Positions 1 to 12,810 of a DNA stretch of 64,000 nucleotides are shown here, piece by piece (positions within the stretch are counted from its first letter, which is position 1; every line of letters begins with the position of its first letter). The DNA is taken from assembly GCF_025370935.1 (NCBI RefSeq), contig NC_133494.1:8609952-8673951 (forward strand). The letters run 5' to 3'. A program made the position numbers and the translations under genes. Origin of the DNA: Choristoneura fumiferana. Lineage: Eukaryota > Arthropoda > Insecta > Lepidoptera > Tortricidae. A model generated the notes under the pieces. The model was not told the origin of the DNA and did not search any database. It worked only from the letters and a program-made list of their open reading frames with translations.

Positions 1-1695
1 TTGCTTTTTTTAACCAAAATAAACTTTATCGATCTCTAAAGCATCTTTCGGTACATATCCTTAGTTCAAAAAAACAGACCATATCAAAATGTGCGTTTTA
101 TTTCTGTAACATTTATCTTACACCTCAAATAATTACCCAAATATTAGAATTAGAAGTGAAAAATGCAGCAAAAAGAAAGAAAAGCGGCGCTCACGAAAAG
201 AATAATAATCTTGGGTTTTTTTTTGATGAATGTACTTTGTGTCTACACGAGTGGATTTCGATGTTCAACTACGTGACTCAAGATGAATAATTTTGCTCAA
301 TAATAAAATAGAATACTTTAACATTTCGTCCTGAATAGGAGTGTATGTTTTTTTATCTTTTGTAAGAAAAATGACATACGTGGAACTCTACTAAAAACTC
401 TAATACTCAGTAATAAATTTTCGGCGCGAAAGATTTAAATCCCAGCTACAGCATTCAAAAATCGAAGTTTGTATTGTAGCATCCCTCTCACTCCCGTATT
501 AAATGATATAAGCGTGAGCGAGACGGTAAGATACGAAGTTCGAATTTTGCACTTTGTAGTATAGGGCCAGACGAAACGTACACTTCAAAACAAACGCTGC
601 ACTAGCCAAAAGCAAATCAACACCGTCAGTGATCGCTGGTGAAAACGCAACTCCGCCAGCGAACTGTTCGGTGCGATTTTCCGTTCTAAACAATACGGTA
701 TTTGACAACTCCTGATTTTGCCATATCTTAATATTATCATGAAAATATAGATATACAGATAGTGTTTAGCGAAGAGGAAATTTAAATCGGTTGAAAATTG
801 GATTTATAGTGTTTTTTTGAAAAATCTATATACCTGTCTCTTTCTCAAACGCTTTTCTCTATGCAGCAAGTATGGCGGTACTGGCGTGTGACGTCACATG
901 CCAGTATGTCATTCTCTGTCTAATCTTGAATTTCAAACCTTTATAACTTTGTTCTTTGTAAAGGTAGATTAAAAATTGTTTTTCTATTCGATAACAGGCA
1001 TTGTGTACTTTTAATTTATAAAACATATACAAAATAGTCAAATAGCGTATTGTTCGTTTCCTCATTGAATGAAAACAGATGTTTTCTGTTTCGAGCGAGC
1101 TTCAGCAGGGCTACTACGAAACTCGAAACTCGAAGTTCGTGTCGTGCGGTTACTTATACTATTTAATACGAGAGCGAGAGGGACGGTATGATACAACACT
1201 TTGCTCTGAGCACTAGGTGAAAACGCAGCCTAGTATCAAGGTTTAAAGTGATTAATTGGAGAGTAAAAATTAATATTCCTTCCTTAATATTTTAATACCA
1301 TCATTTCGAATGCGCAGAGATATTCGCCGCGTCACAAAAAATAATTTCTGTCTCGTCTATCGTGCTCTTCTCATTTGTCAGGTGATCAATCTCTCAAACG
1401 TAACCTTTTTGTACAGCTTCGGGTCGTTTCTATTTTCCAAGGGATATTTGATAAAGAAGAACCGGTGTTTTTTAAATGCGTACCTGTTTTATTTACAGCT
1501 ACGCAAGTTGAAAGGCATTTTAATATTGAAAAGATTGCTGCTAGCATTACAAGTAATCATATTACGGGAATTGAGGATGAATTTTACATCAAAATTAAGT
1601 TAGTCGACTCATGTTATTATTATTAATTTAATTACCTACAAGGAAGTTGACTGAGACTTAGTCTGTTGAAGTTCGAAACTTTGTAACAATTATGG
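1..1695. other. AT-rich intergenic DNA with two palindromic repeats
   Basis: No gene that I can support. 461-541 and about 1131-1200 are two copies of one palindromic repeat (see the repeat entry). An open frame at 1375-1626 has protein-like composition but no recognised domain. Confidence 0.5.
461..541. repeat. 81-bp palindromic repeat, copy 1
   Basis: The left arm starts TCGAAGTTTGTATTG and the right arm ends ATACGAAGTTCGA; the arms pair with scattered mismatches around an AT-rich centre (TTAAATGATATAAG). A second copy at about 1131-1200 keeps the right arm (GAGCGAGAGGGACGG) and has a decayed left arm. It looks like a small MITE. Confidence 0.55.
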
Positions 1696-1699
1696 ATTA

Positions 1700-1985
1700 C
1701 TAGCTGTTTCCCGCGACTCTGCGCAGAATCCATTTATCACTATCCCGCGGGATCTATCGACTTTTCCGTGATAAAAAGTATCCTATGTGCTTCCCATGGT
1801 CATAGTATCTCTTAAAATTTCATCTAAATCGATTCAGCGGTTTAAATGTGATGGATACTTTGAACTTGGAAAAGAGAGATGGATACTTTTTTGTTTATAC
1901 CGAATTTAAATTTGGTTCAGTAAGTACTTAAAAAGTGAAACAAGAAGACAAACATACTCACATTCGTATTTATAACATTAATTAA
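1700..1985 (-). mobile_element. Helitron-like element, degraded copy
   Basis: On the minus strand it ends GAAACAGCTAG, with the characteristic GCGGG block just before, then the recurring internal blocks seen in other copies: the complement of ATCCCGCGGGAT, of GATAAAAAGTATCCTATG, and of TCGATTCAGCGGTTT. The family's CTAG end is at 1700-1703. No coding capacity. Confidence 0.6.
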
Positions 1986-2384
1986 CGAGAGGAATCAACG
2001 AGCAAGTACAGATGTCATATAATTAAAAATCCAACCGATTGCGGCGATCATTGTAGGGACTTTAAATGGACGGCCAACGGTAAGCAAATATTATTATCGA
2101 TATCGATAATAAATATTCAGACACTGCTTGGTATAACGAATTAAATACACTGGCACATAGGATACTTTTGATCCCAGAAAATTGCATAGTTCCCGAGGGA
2201 CAGCAACCACCAAATACTACACGAATGCAGTCAAAGGTAACAGCTGCTGATGGTAAATAACTCTACCATTATATAATAAAATAAATAAATAAATATCACG
2301 GTACGGTGAGTTATCCGGGTCATTATATTTAATATCACGGTACAATTGACAAATATTGACGAAATCTCAAAGTAACAATGTTTG

Positions 2385-2522
2385 TCTTGTGAATATTTAG
2401 GCAATGGATAAGTTACATATTTAAATAAATAGATACGTACTTAAATAAGTTCATATTAAACATCCTTGCCTCGAGAATAAACATTTGTATTTTGTAGTCA
2501 GGTTTTCTAACCATTAGGCTAC
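2385..2522 (-). mobile_element. SINE family 2, partial copy
   Basis: Matches the body of the SINE at 20557 in reverse: the shared segments TACTTAAATAAGTTCATATT and CTCGAGAATAAACATTTGTA, then CAGGTTTTCTAACCATTAGG, the complement of a tRNA-like A-box region. Confidence 0.6.
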
Positions 2523-3838
2523 GCGTGGTCATCAAGTATTTTACATATTTTACAACACACAAACAATTTAAATTTATCGATACGAATGACGTTGGCCTTT
2601 ATAGTAACTGCTACTGTCTGTACTATGTGTGGAAAGGAGAGCTCAGGATTTTTATTTATTTTTTATTTATTGTACACACACTTACATATATCATTACAGG
2701 CTTGACCTAATGCGACAGAGAAGCATAGAGAGAGATTTTATTTGCAATGCAGTTTAAGCACCTCAATAAAAATGGTTTTACAAGCCCGATACCAACTGGA
2801 ATTGGTCAGTTTGGATTTGTCTTTTCATCAAACAACTTTATTACATTCTTTCCTTAAAAATTGAACGATTACAAATACACAATTTTGAGTGAAAGTCTCG
2901 AAAGTCCAAAACATTATATCAACAATACAATACAATGGCTCTATTGAAGACCACATAGCAATTAAAAAAAAAGTAAATAGAGAAGAATCTCAAAATAGGC
3001 GGCCGTACCGATTAACAATAAAAATTTAAATAAAGTCTGCGCTCTTAGGGCATCTCCTTTAATACCATTATGCAAATAAAAGTAAAGATTATCGCCCTAT
3101 CAGTACCTAATTAAAACTGCATCCCTAACTTCAAAAGGAATAATATAAAAGCACGCCACCGGAACGTGCAACGCCTCCCACAGATAGAAGAGCAATTTCT
3201 TTTATCTCGGCCATAAGAGAATTATAGAGCTACCAGATGGAATAGCGTTGTACTAGATCCAGGTTTTATAGCTAACGCTGGACATAATGGACGTGGGTCA
3301 ATGTTGGTCGGATTGGTAAGTACCTAAGGCCCTTTGCTGTTTGTAAGGAAGGTTGGGACGAATGTCTTGTTGTCTACGTGTAAATTTACAACTTTACTTG
3401 AAAAGTTTAGGTAATTAACTAAATGTAAAAAAAGATTTTAAACATTTTACTTATTAATCACTGTAATAGGTACAAACTAGACTAATGTATTTTAATACAG
3501 AAATGTAAATGTTCGGATAGTTGAATGGGGGGATTTCAATCATTAAGACACCAATAAAGTTGACGTTGTTTTGTTAACATTAAGTTAGTTACCTACTTAA
3601 ACATTCCAAGTATAACTAACAAATGGTAACTTGAGTATACTTGTACTCCGATTGGACTTATTTTCTTGTCAGAGTACAAAAAGTCAAAGTCAAAATATTA
3701 TACCTAGTTAGTGCATTGTAAAATTATAGCGAACTAATCTTAATCCGCGACTTCGATTGCGTGATCCATAACGGTCGGGTGAATAAAATTTCCGGGATTT
3801 ACATAATCACCATGGGAACTAGCAACAATTTAATCTTG
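2523..3838. other. Intergenic AT-rich DNA, nothing recognised
   Basis: Short spurious open frames only. A GTCAAAGTCAAAATAT scrap near 3682 resembles the 3' tail of the LINE at 31308 in minus orientation, but is too short to call. Confidence 0.4.
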
Positions 3839-3889
3839 ATTGGTTTTTGGAATCTTTTTGTATTTTTTTATTTCAATTCTGAATTTTTT

Positions 3890-4175
3890 GTTACTTTTAC
3901 GGTCACCCCTTAAAACCCATATCGAAAATACAAACTGAAATATAGATGCATAGAAAAACCAGAAAAATAAGACCAGCGCTAGGATTGGAACCCAGGTCCT
4001 CGGCATTCCGTGCCACGTGCTATACCACTACACCACCACTGGACAGTGATACAGACACGAATTTCTCCTATGCACCACATATCTCAGCTGCAGTGACACT
4101 AGCGACATCTATGCTGTAGCCCTAAATCGAGAAACTTTCAGCACCCCATTGGAACTAACCGCTCACCCGGACAAG
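3890..4175 (-). mobile_element. tRNA-containing SINE (family 3), flanked by a long direct duplication
   Basis: On the minus strand there is an A-box-like CCAGTGGTGGTGTAGTGG (complement of about 4024-4042) and a B-box-like GGGTTCCAATCC (complement of about 3982-3993), spaced as in a tRNA promoter. Sequence about 3839-3881 recurs at about 4205-4246 (shared core GGAATCTTTTTGTATTTTT), so the element sits between direct repeats of some 40 bp. Confidence 0.55.
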
Positions 4176-4249
4176 AGATGTCCTCATTAAGCAATCAAAT
4201 TAAGATTGTTTTTTTTTGGAATCTTTTTGTATTTTTTATTTCAAATTCA

Positions 4250-6118
4250 AATTTAATCTTGATCTTGATTTGGATTTGTTGTGTATGTGTTTTGTATGAA
4301 TGGTTATTTATTATTGATATTGCTCTAATGTAATGTAAATTCACCACCTTCTAAAATTTATTCCTTACCTATACATCCATTCCATTGTAAAGGTTGCCTG
4401 GGATAAGGGACGGGATAAGGCCGCCTATTGTTTACCTCAGAAAATCTCTTTGTATATACATAGGTACTGTAGTATGTAACCTCTTTTGTTCGATCAGTTA
4501 GAGCTGGCAATCCAGTTCTAAATTTAAAATAGTAGGTAATATTATCGAACACAAGAGTCTAGGAGTTGATTTGTATCCCAGGAGCAAAACGAATAAGTTG
4601 AATAAACAGAAGTCGTACAAAACGTATATTTTATTTAATCTGCAAGTCTTAGTACAGTACAGCTGTGTTCTCTGTACTGCTTACTATGTGTTGGTGTGCA
4701 ATAAAGGGTTATTGTTTTGTATTGTAAGTTGTACCTATGAGAAATATCCGTGTCAAATTTGATGTCCCAACCAACAAAAAATGGGAATCCCAACCACTAA
4801 GTTTAGAGTCTAAACTTAGCGGTTGGGATTTTAGGTTTACTTGCGTAGGTCTAAAATTTCAACGCTGTGATAAACTGTGTTATATTAAATTAACTCTAAG
4901 TCTAGAAGAGGGGGTACGGATATCAACAAATTTAATTGAATAATTTGGTTTAATAATACAACAAAATTAAATGACAATAAATTAACTGCCACACATTGCA
5001 CAGTGCCATCTTTTGGGGAACTGAGTAAACATTAAGTCTGCGCTGTCATCGTTCATCTACCATTAGCTCTAATATTTCGTTTTCTAGATTTTTTTACCAT
5101 ACAACTAGTGTAGGAAATAAAGGTAGTGGACCCCAACAGTAATTCCTCTGCCAGAAAAACTTTACAGTATTATAAAGTATCAATAAATAAAAAGTGTTGT
5201 ATAAACTTCCAAAGAATAATAATAATATTATTTAAGTAAATACCTAAAGTTTCAAATTGTGAATATATTTTTACGGAAAAATGCTCCGTTCAAACTTTCT
5301 TCACCGGTCATATTCATGTAACGTATTCCAACAACATATGAAATATCAAAAAAAAATATCCCAGCACAAATACCAATATTAATAAAATATAATTTTTTGG
5401 CGTGTCTTGAACCGGAAAATTGCTCCGTCTATTTTTTTTCACTGGAATGCCATTTTGTTGTCGTTTTATACCTACAAAATGAAAATCTTGAAAAAATTAC
5501 CATGTAACTATACTATTTTCAGAAATTGCCTTTTTACTCGCTGTGGAAAATTTCTCTATCCATTTTATTTATTAAATTAAGTTCAGTGAGAAATTAATGC
5601 ATAGGTCTCCATACAACAACTTGCTTCATTTCCTACACTAAACGGCAAACCTACTAGACACTGCCATTGTCCTCTGGTGGACAGAGCCATATTAAAAAAA
5701 AAAAGACACACACACACTTATCAACACGTGTATAGATAATTTTTAATATACTTTTAATATACTACGAAATAATACGAAATTATTCGGTCATGAATTATTT
5801 CTAATAGTAATTATATCGCATTAATATTCATATGTATCGCCTCCTTTCAGCACTATTATTAAATAGCCACGAAGGTACTTCAAAAACAAAAAACATTTTT
5901 CTTTGTCGTTTGCGGAGTAAATGTCAAACGATTTCGGGCTCGCATTTTATACGCGTTACCATGCCTTCCTGTATGTAAAATCTTATTCGTGCAGCATTAT
6001 ACATTGATGGGAAACTTAGTAAACAGGTTTTTAAATTGATATTTATCCACAGTTTGAAAGGATTTTTCAAAAAATCCCATGGAATCGGACGTGGGACATT
6101 TAAGTTTGTGCGAGAAAA
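4250..6118. other. Intergenic DNA with one striking palindrome
   Basis: No gene seen. It holds the 45-bp palindrome at 4786-4830 (separate entry). The rest is AT-rich and unrecognised. Confidence 0.4.
4786..4830. repeat. 45-bp near-perfect palindrome
   Basis: Arms of 22 bp around a single central G at 4808. The left arm begins AATCCCAACCACTAAG and the right arm ends CTTAGCGGTTGGGATT; there is one mismatch between the arms. Confidence 0.8.
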
Positions 6119-7165
6119 TGGGTAAGGCTCGAAAAACTCACTTTCCCAAAACGTACACTTTCTAAAAAGGCACTTTCCGCTAAATGTACATTCACAAAAG
6201 GTACACTTTCCCAAAAAGAAACGCACTTTTTCAAAAGGTGAACTGTTTCAAAAAGTGCACTTTTCTAAAATGCACACTCCCAAATGGTAAACTTTCGCAA
6301 TTGGGGCAAATTTTTGGAAGGTGCACTATTTCAAAAAGTGCAATTTTCCACAGCGGACACATTTGGTTGAGTGTGTATCATTCACGCCGACAAAATGGTA
6401 AAAAACCACAAATATTTTTTTCTTGTCACACACTCGTCACACAAAGTGGGGTGGTTTTCTTTTTACTCAAACTCAACTGTGTGGCGTGTCATTAAATAAG
6501 TCTTAGAAATATGGTAGTGGTCTTCATATACTATTAGTAAGTAGTTTTTTTATTTATTTTGTAGTTTATGTATTATATTGTTTAAAGCACTGTATAGTAG
6601 CTTCCACTATTTTAACTCTTAAACTCACTCGTTGTCGGACCCTTACAGATTGCTCCTTTCATTCACTCAAAGACTGACTGGTAGAGATCCCTTAAAGGGA
6701 TAAATCGGCCTTTGTACAGGTATCTCAAAGTTTGTCAATTGTATTTTGTTAATTTTCTTTTGTACAATAAAGAGTTTACATACATACTATTTTTCGACAA
6801 AATCAACAGTGACATAAATAATTGCTCGAAGAGTTCAAAGATTATGCGTCCCCCTCTTCTAACTTCTGAACCTATTGTGTCGGTTGAGCAACTACAGAAT
6901 CCTATACTGAGCATGGCTCGACATGCGATTGCTCGGTTTTATTAAAGTTAGAGATTAATAATAGGTAGTAAAGATTGTTCATAATTTAAGAAAGTCCACC
7001 TTCTCAGAAAATATATCTTCTGAGAATGTGCTCTATCTGAGAAAATGCACTTTTTGAGAAAGTGTACCTATGGGCAGTGCACTTTTAGTGACTAAAGTCT
7101 AAAGAAGTACACTTTTGAAGAAAGTGTACGTTTCGATAAAGTGAGCTTTTCAAGCCTGACCCGAG
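6119..7165. mobile_element. Foldback-like element with arms of short degenerate repeats
   Basis: 6119-6350 is a run of variable 15-20 bp units on the theme GTGCACTTTCCAAAAAG. 7000-7165 is the same theme in inverted orientation. The outer ends match as inverted repeats: GGTAAGGCTCGAAAAACTCA near 6120 against GTGAGCTTTTCAAGCCTGAC near 7140. The unique centre (6500-6990) includes a LINE-like 3' tail with TTTGTACAATAAAGAGTTTA near 6759-6778. No transposase seen. Confidence 0.6.
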
Positions 7166-7199
7166 AAGAGAAAATCTCATTAGGTACTATGGAGTATTG

Positions 7200-7231
7200 T
7201 GTTAATCTACTCAGACGAAGTCGCGGGGAAA
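7200..7231 (+). mobile_element. Helitron-like 3' end fragment
   Basis: GACGAAGTCGCGGGGAAAAG followed by CTAG at 7228-7231. This is only the terminal hairpin and end of the family described at 8725. Confidence 0.55.
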
Positions 7232-7867
7232 AGCTAGTAGATAATAATATTAAACTAAGGAACACAATTGGTTACATAAAAACAAGTTAATAACAGCGAT
7301 CCATTTACTTACTTAATCTATGCTATGATAGTGTAAATGCTCCAAATTGAGTTGCAATAACATATGACACAATTATGAGTTATGTGTTAACTTGTGTATA
7401 TTTATATTTTTTGTTTGTCATAGATATATTATATTTATATTTTTTAGTTTTTTTTAGATATTATGTGGTTTTCATATGGACCAAAATTACCCTGCTTTGA
7501 GTCAAAGTAACCCCTCCATACGGTACGTATTTCCCTCATTTCTAAATACCTAGTCTGAAAATATACACGCTTTTATTCAAAAGTTCCCGCCAGTAATAAT
7601 GCTAAGATACCACACAGGTGCTGAGGAATGTAACACCTAATGCACCTCCGACATTCGACAGGGTCCCTACCCCAGGGCAGAAATGGAGGGAATAAAGTAC
7701 GCTTCTTCCACTTAGCAGATTGAACTTCACGTTCCTTTTGGAGAAAGACGGATTATGTTGCTCCATGGAGAAATCGAAAGAATTTGAACCACTGAAAATC
7801 TAAAGAAAATACGATACTGGTTTATAATGTAATGAGTTAATGAGGTTACCTAATGCTTACATTGTTT

Positions 7868-8459
7868 TTAGGGTTCCGTAGCCAAATGGCAAAAAACCCT
7901 TATGGATTCGTCATGTCTGTCTGTCTGTCCGTCTGTATGTCACAGTCACTTTTTTCCGAATCTATAAGAACTATACTGTTGAAACTTGACAAGTAGATGT
8001 ATTATGTGAAACGCATTAAGATTTTCACACAAAAATAGAAAAAAAAAAAAAATTTTTGGGGGTTCCCCATACTAAGAACTGAAACACAAAAATATTTTTT
8101 TCATCAAACCCATACTTGTGGGGTATCTATGGATAGGTCTTCGAAAATGATATTGAGGTTTCTAATATATTATTTTTCTAAACTGAACAGTTTGCGCGAA
8201 AGACACTTTCAAAGTGGTAAAATGTGTGCCCCCCCCCGTAACTTCTAAAATAAAGAATGATAAAACTAAAAAATATATATGATGTACATTACCATACAAA
8301 CTTCTACCGAAAATTGTTTTGAACAAGATCTGGTAAGTAGTTTTTTTTAATACGTCATTTAAATCGTAAAGTAAAGGAAACTTTTATATTAAATGTTACT
8401 TGCTGCTACGGAACCCTTCATGGGCGAGTTCGACTCGCACTTGACCGCTTTTTATTTTT
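7868..8459 (-). repeat. Interspersed repeat, family F (GGTCAAGTGCGAGTCG...GGGTTCCGTA)
   Basis: The low end has AGGGTTCCGTAGCC with a (GTCT)n run at 7917-7932; the high end has the complement of GGTCAAGTGCGAGTCGAACT beside a second GGGTTCCGTAGC. Related pieces: 13690-13790 (minus), 18250-18310, 41863-42000 and 55975-56339 (plus). Non-coding; class unknown. Confidence 0.6.
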
Positions 8460-8724
8460 TTCTTTATGTACCTGTATTCTGTAAACGGACAGGCAAGCAA
8501 GGAGGGAAGGCAAGGCAGGCAGCAACAGAATGAGATGAGCGGTTGTAAAAATTAAAATGCTTAACCTGTTTTTAAAGTCGGTAGGACATTTAACGGTGTT
8601 TTTGATCATTATAGTCGCTCATCCAGTTTTGGCTGTTTGGACAAATTCTGTACATTATAAGGGTTGCCACCAGTACTTTATACAATATCGTACTTTATTT
8701 TAATTGATTGTACTTTATAGTACA

Positions 8725-9077
8725 CTAGCTTTTGCCCGCGACTTCGTCCGCGTGGAATAGTAGGTAACTGTGGGAAGTATTTCATTTATTTAGGATACCT
8801 ATGATGCACTTTATTTCGTATTAAGTGCCTAAATGCCAAGTTTCATGATTTTATCTTCGACAGCGACGAACTTCCACCTTATAAACTTTCATCCCCTATT
8901 TAAACCCCTTAAACCCTCTTTTTCGCGATAAAAGATAGCCTATGTTCTTTCCCAAGGTCTATTCTATCTCTGTACCAAATTTCATCAGAATCGGTTCAGC
9001 GGTTTAGGCGTGAAAGCGTAACAGACAGACAGACAGACAGACAGAGTTACTTTCGCATTTATAATATTAAGTATGGA
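8725..9077 (-). mobile_element. Helitron-like element, intact-looking 353-bp copy
   Basis: On the minus strand it begins TCCATACTTAATATTATAAA, runs through a (GTCT)n tract and ends GTCGCGGGCAAAAGCTAG. A TC start, a CTAG end and a hairpin (CGCG/CGCG around GACGAAGT) about 10 nt before the end are Helitron hallmarks; no target duplication is expected. From memory this resembles the Lep1-type microsatellite-associated elements of Lepidoptera. Non-autonomous. Confidence 0.7.
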
Positions 9078-9679
9078 TAGTATGGATTATGGTATGAAAA
9101 TTGCATCGATAGTTCATACGCTTTTTATGTTTTAACTGTGAATATAACGCACCTAAAAGCCAAAAGGAGTAAAGATGAATAAATAAATAATATTAAAAAT
9201 AAATAAGTACCTACTAACTAATATTTTTCCTAAATTTCTCAAAAGAAGTTAGGTACTATTTTTAAGTTCTTCAAACAAATGGTGGCAACCCTAATACATA
9301 ATATGCATAAACATTGGAAGTTAAATAAGGCAAGCAAGAAATTGAAATTGAAAGAAGTTTTAAATGTTCACACATTTTAACAAATTGTTAATTTACTAGT
9401 TTACCTACAATTAATTCCCTTTAACCTATTAATGTAGGTACGCACCCTTTCATTGTTTGGGTTTTAATACACATTTCGCTGTATTATTTCAGATAACATG
9501 TGGTTTGTAGTTAATTAGCAAATGAAAACAGCCTTAATCCATGTAAATTGGTAATTGAGCTCAAAGGCCGTATTGTCTAACGTTTCTGACGGTCGCGATC
9601 GCAATCAAATGACAGTTTTTGTATGCAACGTCGTGGGAATTTCCTAAAATTACATCGAGGTTTTCATTAACGTTAAATT
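9078..9679. other. Intergenic AT-rich DNA, nothing recognised
   Basis: Only short spurious frames. GGTGGCAACCCTAA at 9281-9294 mirrors GGGTTGCCACC at 8660-8670, so an older element may have surrounded the Helitron-like copy. Confidence 0.35.
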
Positions 9680-9684
9680 AAAAC

Positions 9685-10058
9685 ATCCATGCCAAATTTC
9701 ATGACTCTAATCCCAGCGGTTGTTATTTCGAGATTTAATCTCTATCCCGTGGGAACATCGGGATAAAAAGTAGCCTGTGTTATTCCAGACGTCCAGCTAC
9801 CTACTTACCAAATTTAATGACTCCAAGCCCAGCGGTTGTTATTTAGAGATTTTATCCCTATCCCGTGGGAATATCGGAGTATAAAGTATCCTATGTTTTA
9901 ATACATGTTATTAACTAACTTTTTTCCAAATTTCATCTAAATCCGTCCAGCCGTTTCAGCGTAAAGAAGTAACAAACACACACAAACATACAAACAAACA
10001 CACTCACTCACTCACAAACTCACTCACTCACTTTCACATTTATAATATAAGTAGGATA
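9685..10058 (-). mobile_element. Helitron-like element, variant with duplicated internal block
   Basis: Two copies of the block CCCAGCGGTTGTTATTT...TATCCCGTGGGAA (about 9712 and 9829), then AAATTTCATCTAAATCCGTC, a CACTCACTCACT run and TTTATAATATAAGTAGGA at the outer end. Same family as 8725 but a different subfamily; no clear CTAG end. Confidence 0.55.
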
Positions 10059-12404
10059 GTAGGATTAGTAGTAGGTATAGTCAGTTACCTGCTTATAGAT
10101 CTAGTGAAAAATGTTTTTCATCCTATCAAGGTACCTAAAGGTAAACCAAAAATATGACTATTGTCAAGAGGGCGCTATTGTTCTTATTTATATGGCAAAT
10201 AGTTCAGTATAGTCGGAACAATGCTTTCTTTTTTCTTTGGCGACCTAAAACCTGAGGAGGAACGACCTTCTTTCGTAATTCGCGTAATCGATGACTCCGA
10301 TATACCTAGAAAGTTTATTATTAACTAAATTACTGCTTATTTTTACCAGACTACAATGACATCTTGACTTGTCTACAACGTCCCAGATGTTAATTTGAAA
10401 AGGTTTTGTAGCGAATATAATAGATTTTATTCCCCAAGCGTTTTTTTTTTCAAGTAGTTTATTATAAACATTATTTAAAATGATCCGTTGTTGACTACGA
10501 ATCGTTTTGGGCATTTTTTGTTAGTGTTCAAAGAAACCGCCACATAGTGACACGGACAATCATTAAAATAATTGCTAGTGTTAAAATATTAGTTCCAATG
10601 AAATTCCGCAACATGGCGAATAGATATATATTTCTGGTCAGGCTTTAAATACGAACTTTTCCGACAAAATACATTATTCATTACTTCTGTACAAAAACAG
10701 TGATAATAAAAAATCACAAAAGGTTTACGAACACTGTTTCTTATGCATAATTATCTACAAATCTGCAACTGGAGTTCTCCGAACGGAGTATTCTCCGTTG
10801 CGGCTTGCCGTAACATTATGCTGAGTGGGGTCCACTTTATACTATTCGATGTTATTTTAATTTTTTCCCATCTACTTAATGTATTTTTATGTCTTTCGAA
10901 TATATATAAATAAATTCTCTCTCTCTCTCTCTCTCTCTCTTTCATATTATTCCACATCAAAGTAGCTTACCTACTACATTTTTGCTTTGCTTCTCGGTTA
11001 TCCACCTTGAACTTTATTAACATACAAAGTCCACTCTTTTCCAAGTTAAACAATACGTTTGTCATACTGCACCGGCCAACTATCACAAACACCATATACC
11101 ATACCAATTGCTAGGTTGGCTGGTTTGGCGACCACGCACGCCGCAGTCGTGTTTGTTGTTTATTCCTTTTTTTTTTTTTCTGATTATAGACAAAAGGGTA
11201 TAGGAGTAACCTATGCCTGCATGGTAACCTCATATTATGTTATAAATGTTTAGTGTTTTATTTTATGCCTTTTTTTTCTCTTTTTTAAACAGAATATTGT
11301 GTCGGTCTTCACTTTAGTAAAATTGGTTTTATTTTAATGTTTGATAAACATGGTGATGGTCCCAAAGGAAGAACAGCGCCGTTCTCAATACCGGTATTTT
11401 TTGCTGATTTGGGACCATCTTGTGACATAGGTACAAGTTTTTTTTTTAAATTTAATATCTTTTTGTTATCCTACGCTACTTTGTCACAAATAAATGATTT
11501 CTATTTCTATTTATTTTCTAACGCTTTTCGAACTCTGCGAATTTATTATCAAATTATTATCTCGTCCTTCGTCCACAAATAGTTCGTTTATCACTATCCC
11601 GTGGAAAATACACAAATTTCTGATATGAAATGTATTCTATTTGCTATTCCATTTATAATTTCTGTGTTTATAATTTGATCAAAATACATTCAGTAATTTT
11701 TGCGCAAAATAGTAACAAGCATCCGTACTCACAAACATTCGCGTGTATACTTGTAATATCAGAAGAATTTTGACCTGAACACCTTATAATGTACTCCTTC
11801 TGGCAGAATTTGGAGCTGGAAGATTAAGACGTATGACCATAGCTCATTCGGTCGTGCAGCTTTATAAAAAAAAAATACTTACAGACTTCTTGTCGACTTT
11901 ACTACTGTCTAGATGACTATCAACATACTCATTCATACCTACTAAATTTCGAGTCAGTCTGATCACTAGAAATGAGTAAGACTTATAAAAAAAATACGAC
12001 GCTAAAGAGGAGCTAGCCAAAAAAATTTGCCAAGCCAATCGTTCAGAGCTTCTAATTTTCACCCGAATACATACAAAACAAAGCAAAGTTAAAAAAATAT
12101 TATGACTTTAAAACTGATAGATATGTAAAAAGTAAACCAATACGTCGCAAAACATCTGTATCAGGTAAATATGCTGATAAAGAAGTGAGCGGTTTGGGAA
12201 TAAATAATCTCATCGCGTCGAGAAAACTTCCACTTACCTATGTATAAAAATATTTGAACAAAAAACAACTTTTAAAAACTCAAATAAATATGGATCATTG
12301 CAAGTGGTTTTTTACGAAATATGTAGGTATCTTTACTCATATGGTTTTTAAAAAGACGTCGAAATATAAAAAAGTTTTTCATATTTCATTTAATTATCAC
12401 AGCT
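10059..12404. other. Intergenic DNA with a CT microsatellite and a Helitron-like scrap
   Basis: A (CT)n run lies at about 10917-10941. A decayed Helitron-like fragment lies at about 11580-11765 (TATCACTATCCCGTGGAAAA, then CATTCGCGTGTATACTTGTA). No gene seen; the open frames are short and of low complexity. Confidence 0.4.
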
Positions 12405-12665
12405 ACAATTTTTTTTTACTGACTATACATTTCGTTCACTATACCTAATTGTATTTGACTCGAAGCTACAATATTAGATAGTTTCAAGTTGATTCCATAA
12501 GCCGTTAAAGAGTTCCCTCCTGCGGCACCATGTACGATCCTGATCGGACTACCAAAATTTCCTAAACAGATTATTATATTGTCACCGAATTTACATAAAG
12601 GTATCAAATTTTAGCGTAATCGGATGACAGAAAGTGGACGGAAATTGGTTAGCAAATTTCCAAAA
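12405..12665 (+). repeat. Interspersed repeat, family C, copy 1
   Basis: Shares GAGTTCCCTCCTGC, ATCCTGATCGGACTACCA-like and TGTCACC..ATTTACATAA blocks, in the same order, with 18640-18930 and 43325-43575. It is non-coding, and its ends are not resolved. Confidence 0.6.
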
Positions 12666-12810
12666 TACAAATTCGTGGATGTTATTAGTTATCCACGTAC
12701 CTATCTATCGGTGACAAATTGACAATACAACGAAACTATAATTACGATATAAAATTATATTACGAAATTACATTACGAACGTTGCAAATTTTGATTGTTA
12801 TAGATAAAAC

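Noticed and set aside
10751..10960. Small ORF with a run of Arg-Glu
   Set aside because: The RERERE run is a translated (CT)n microsatellite.
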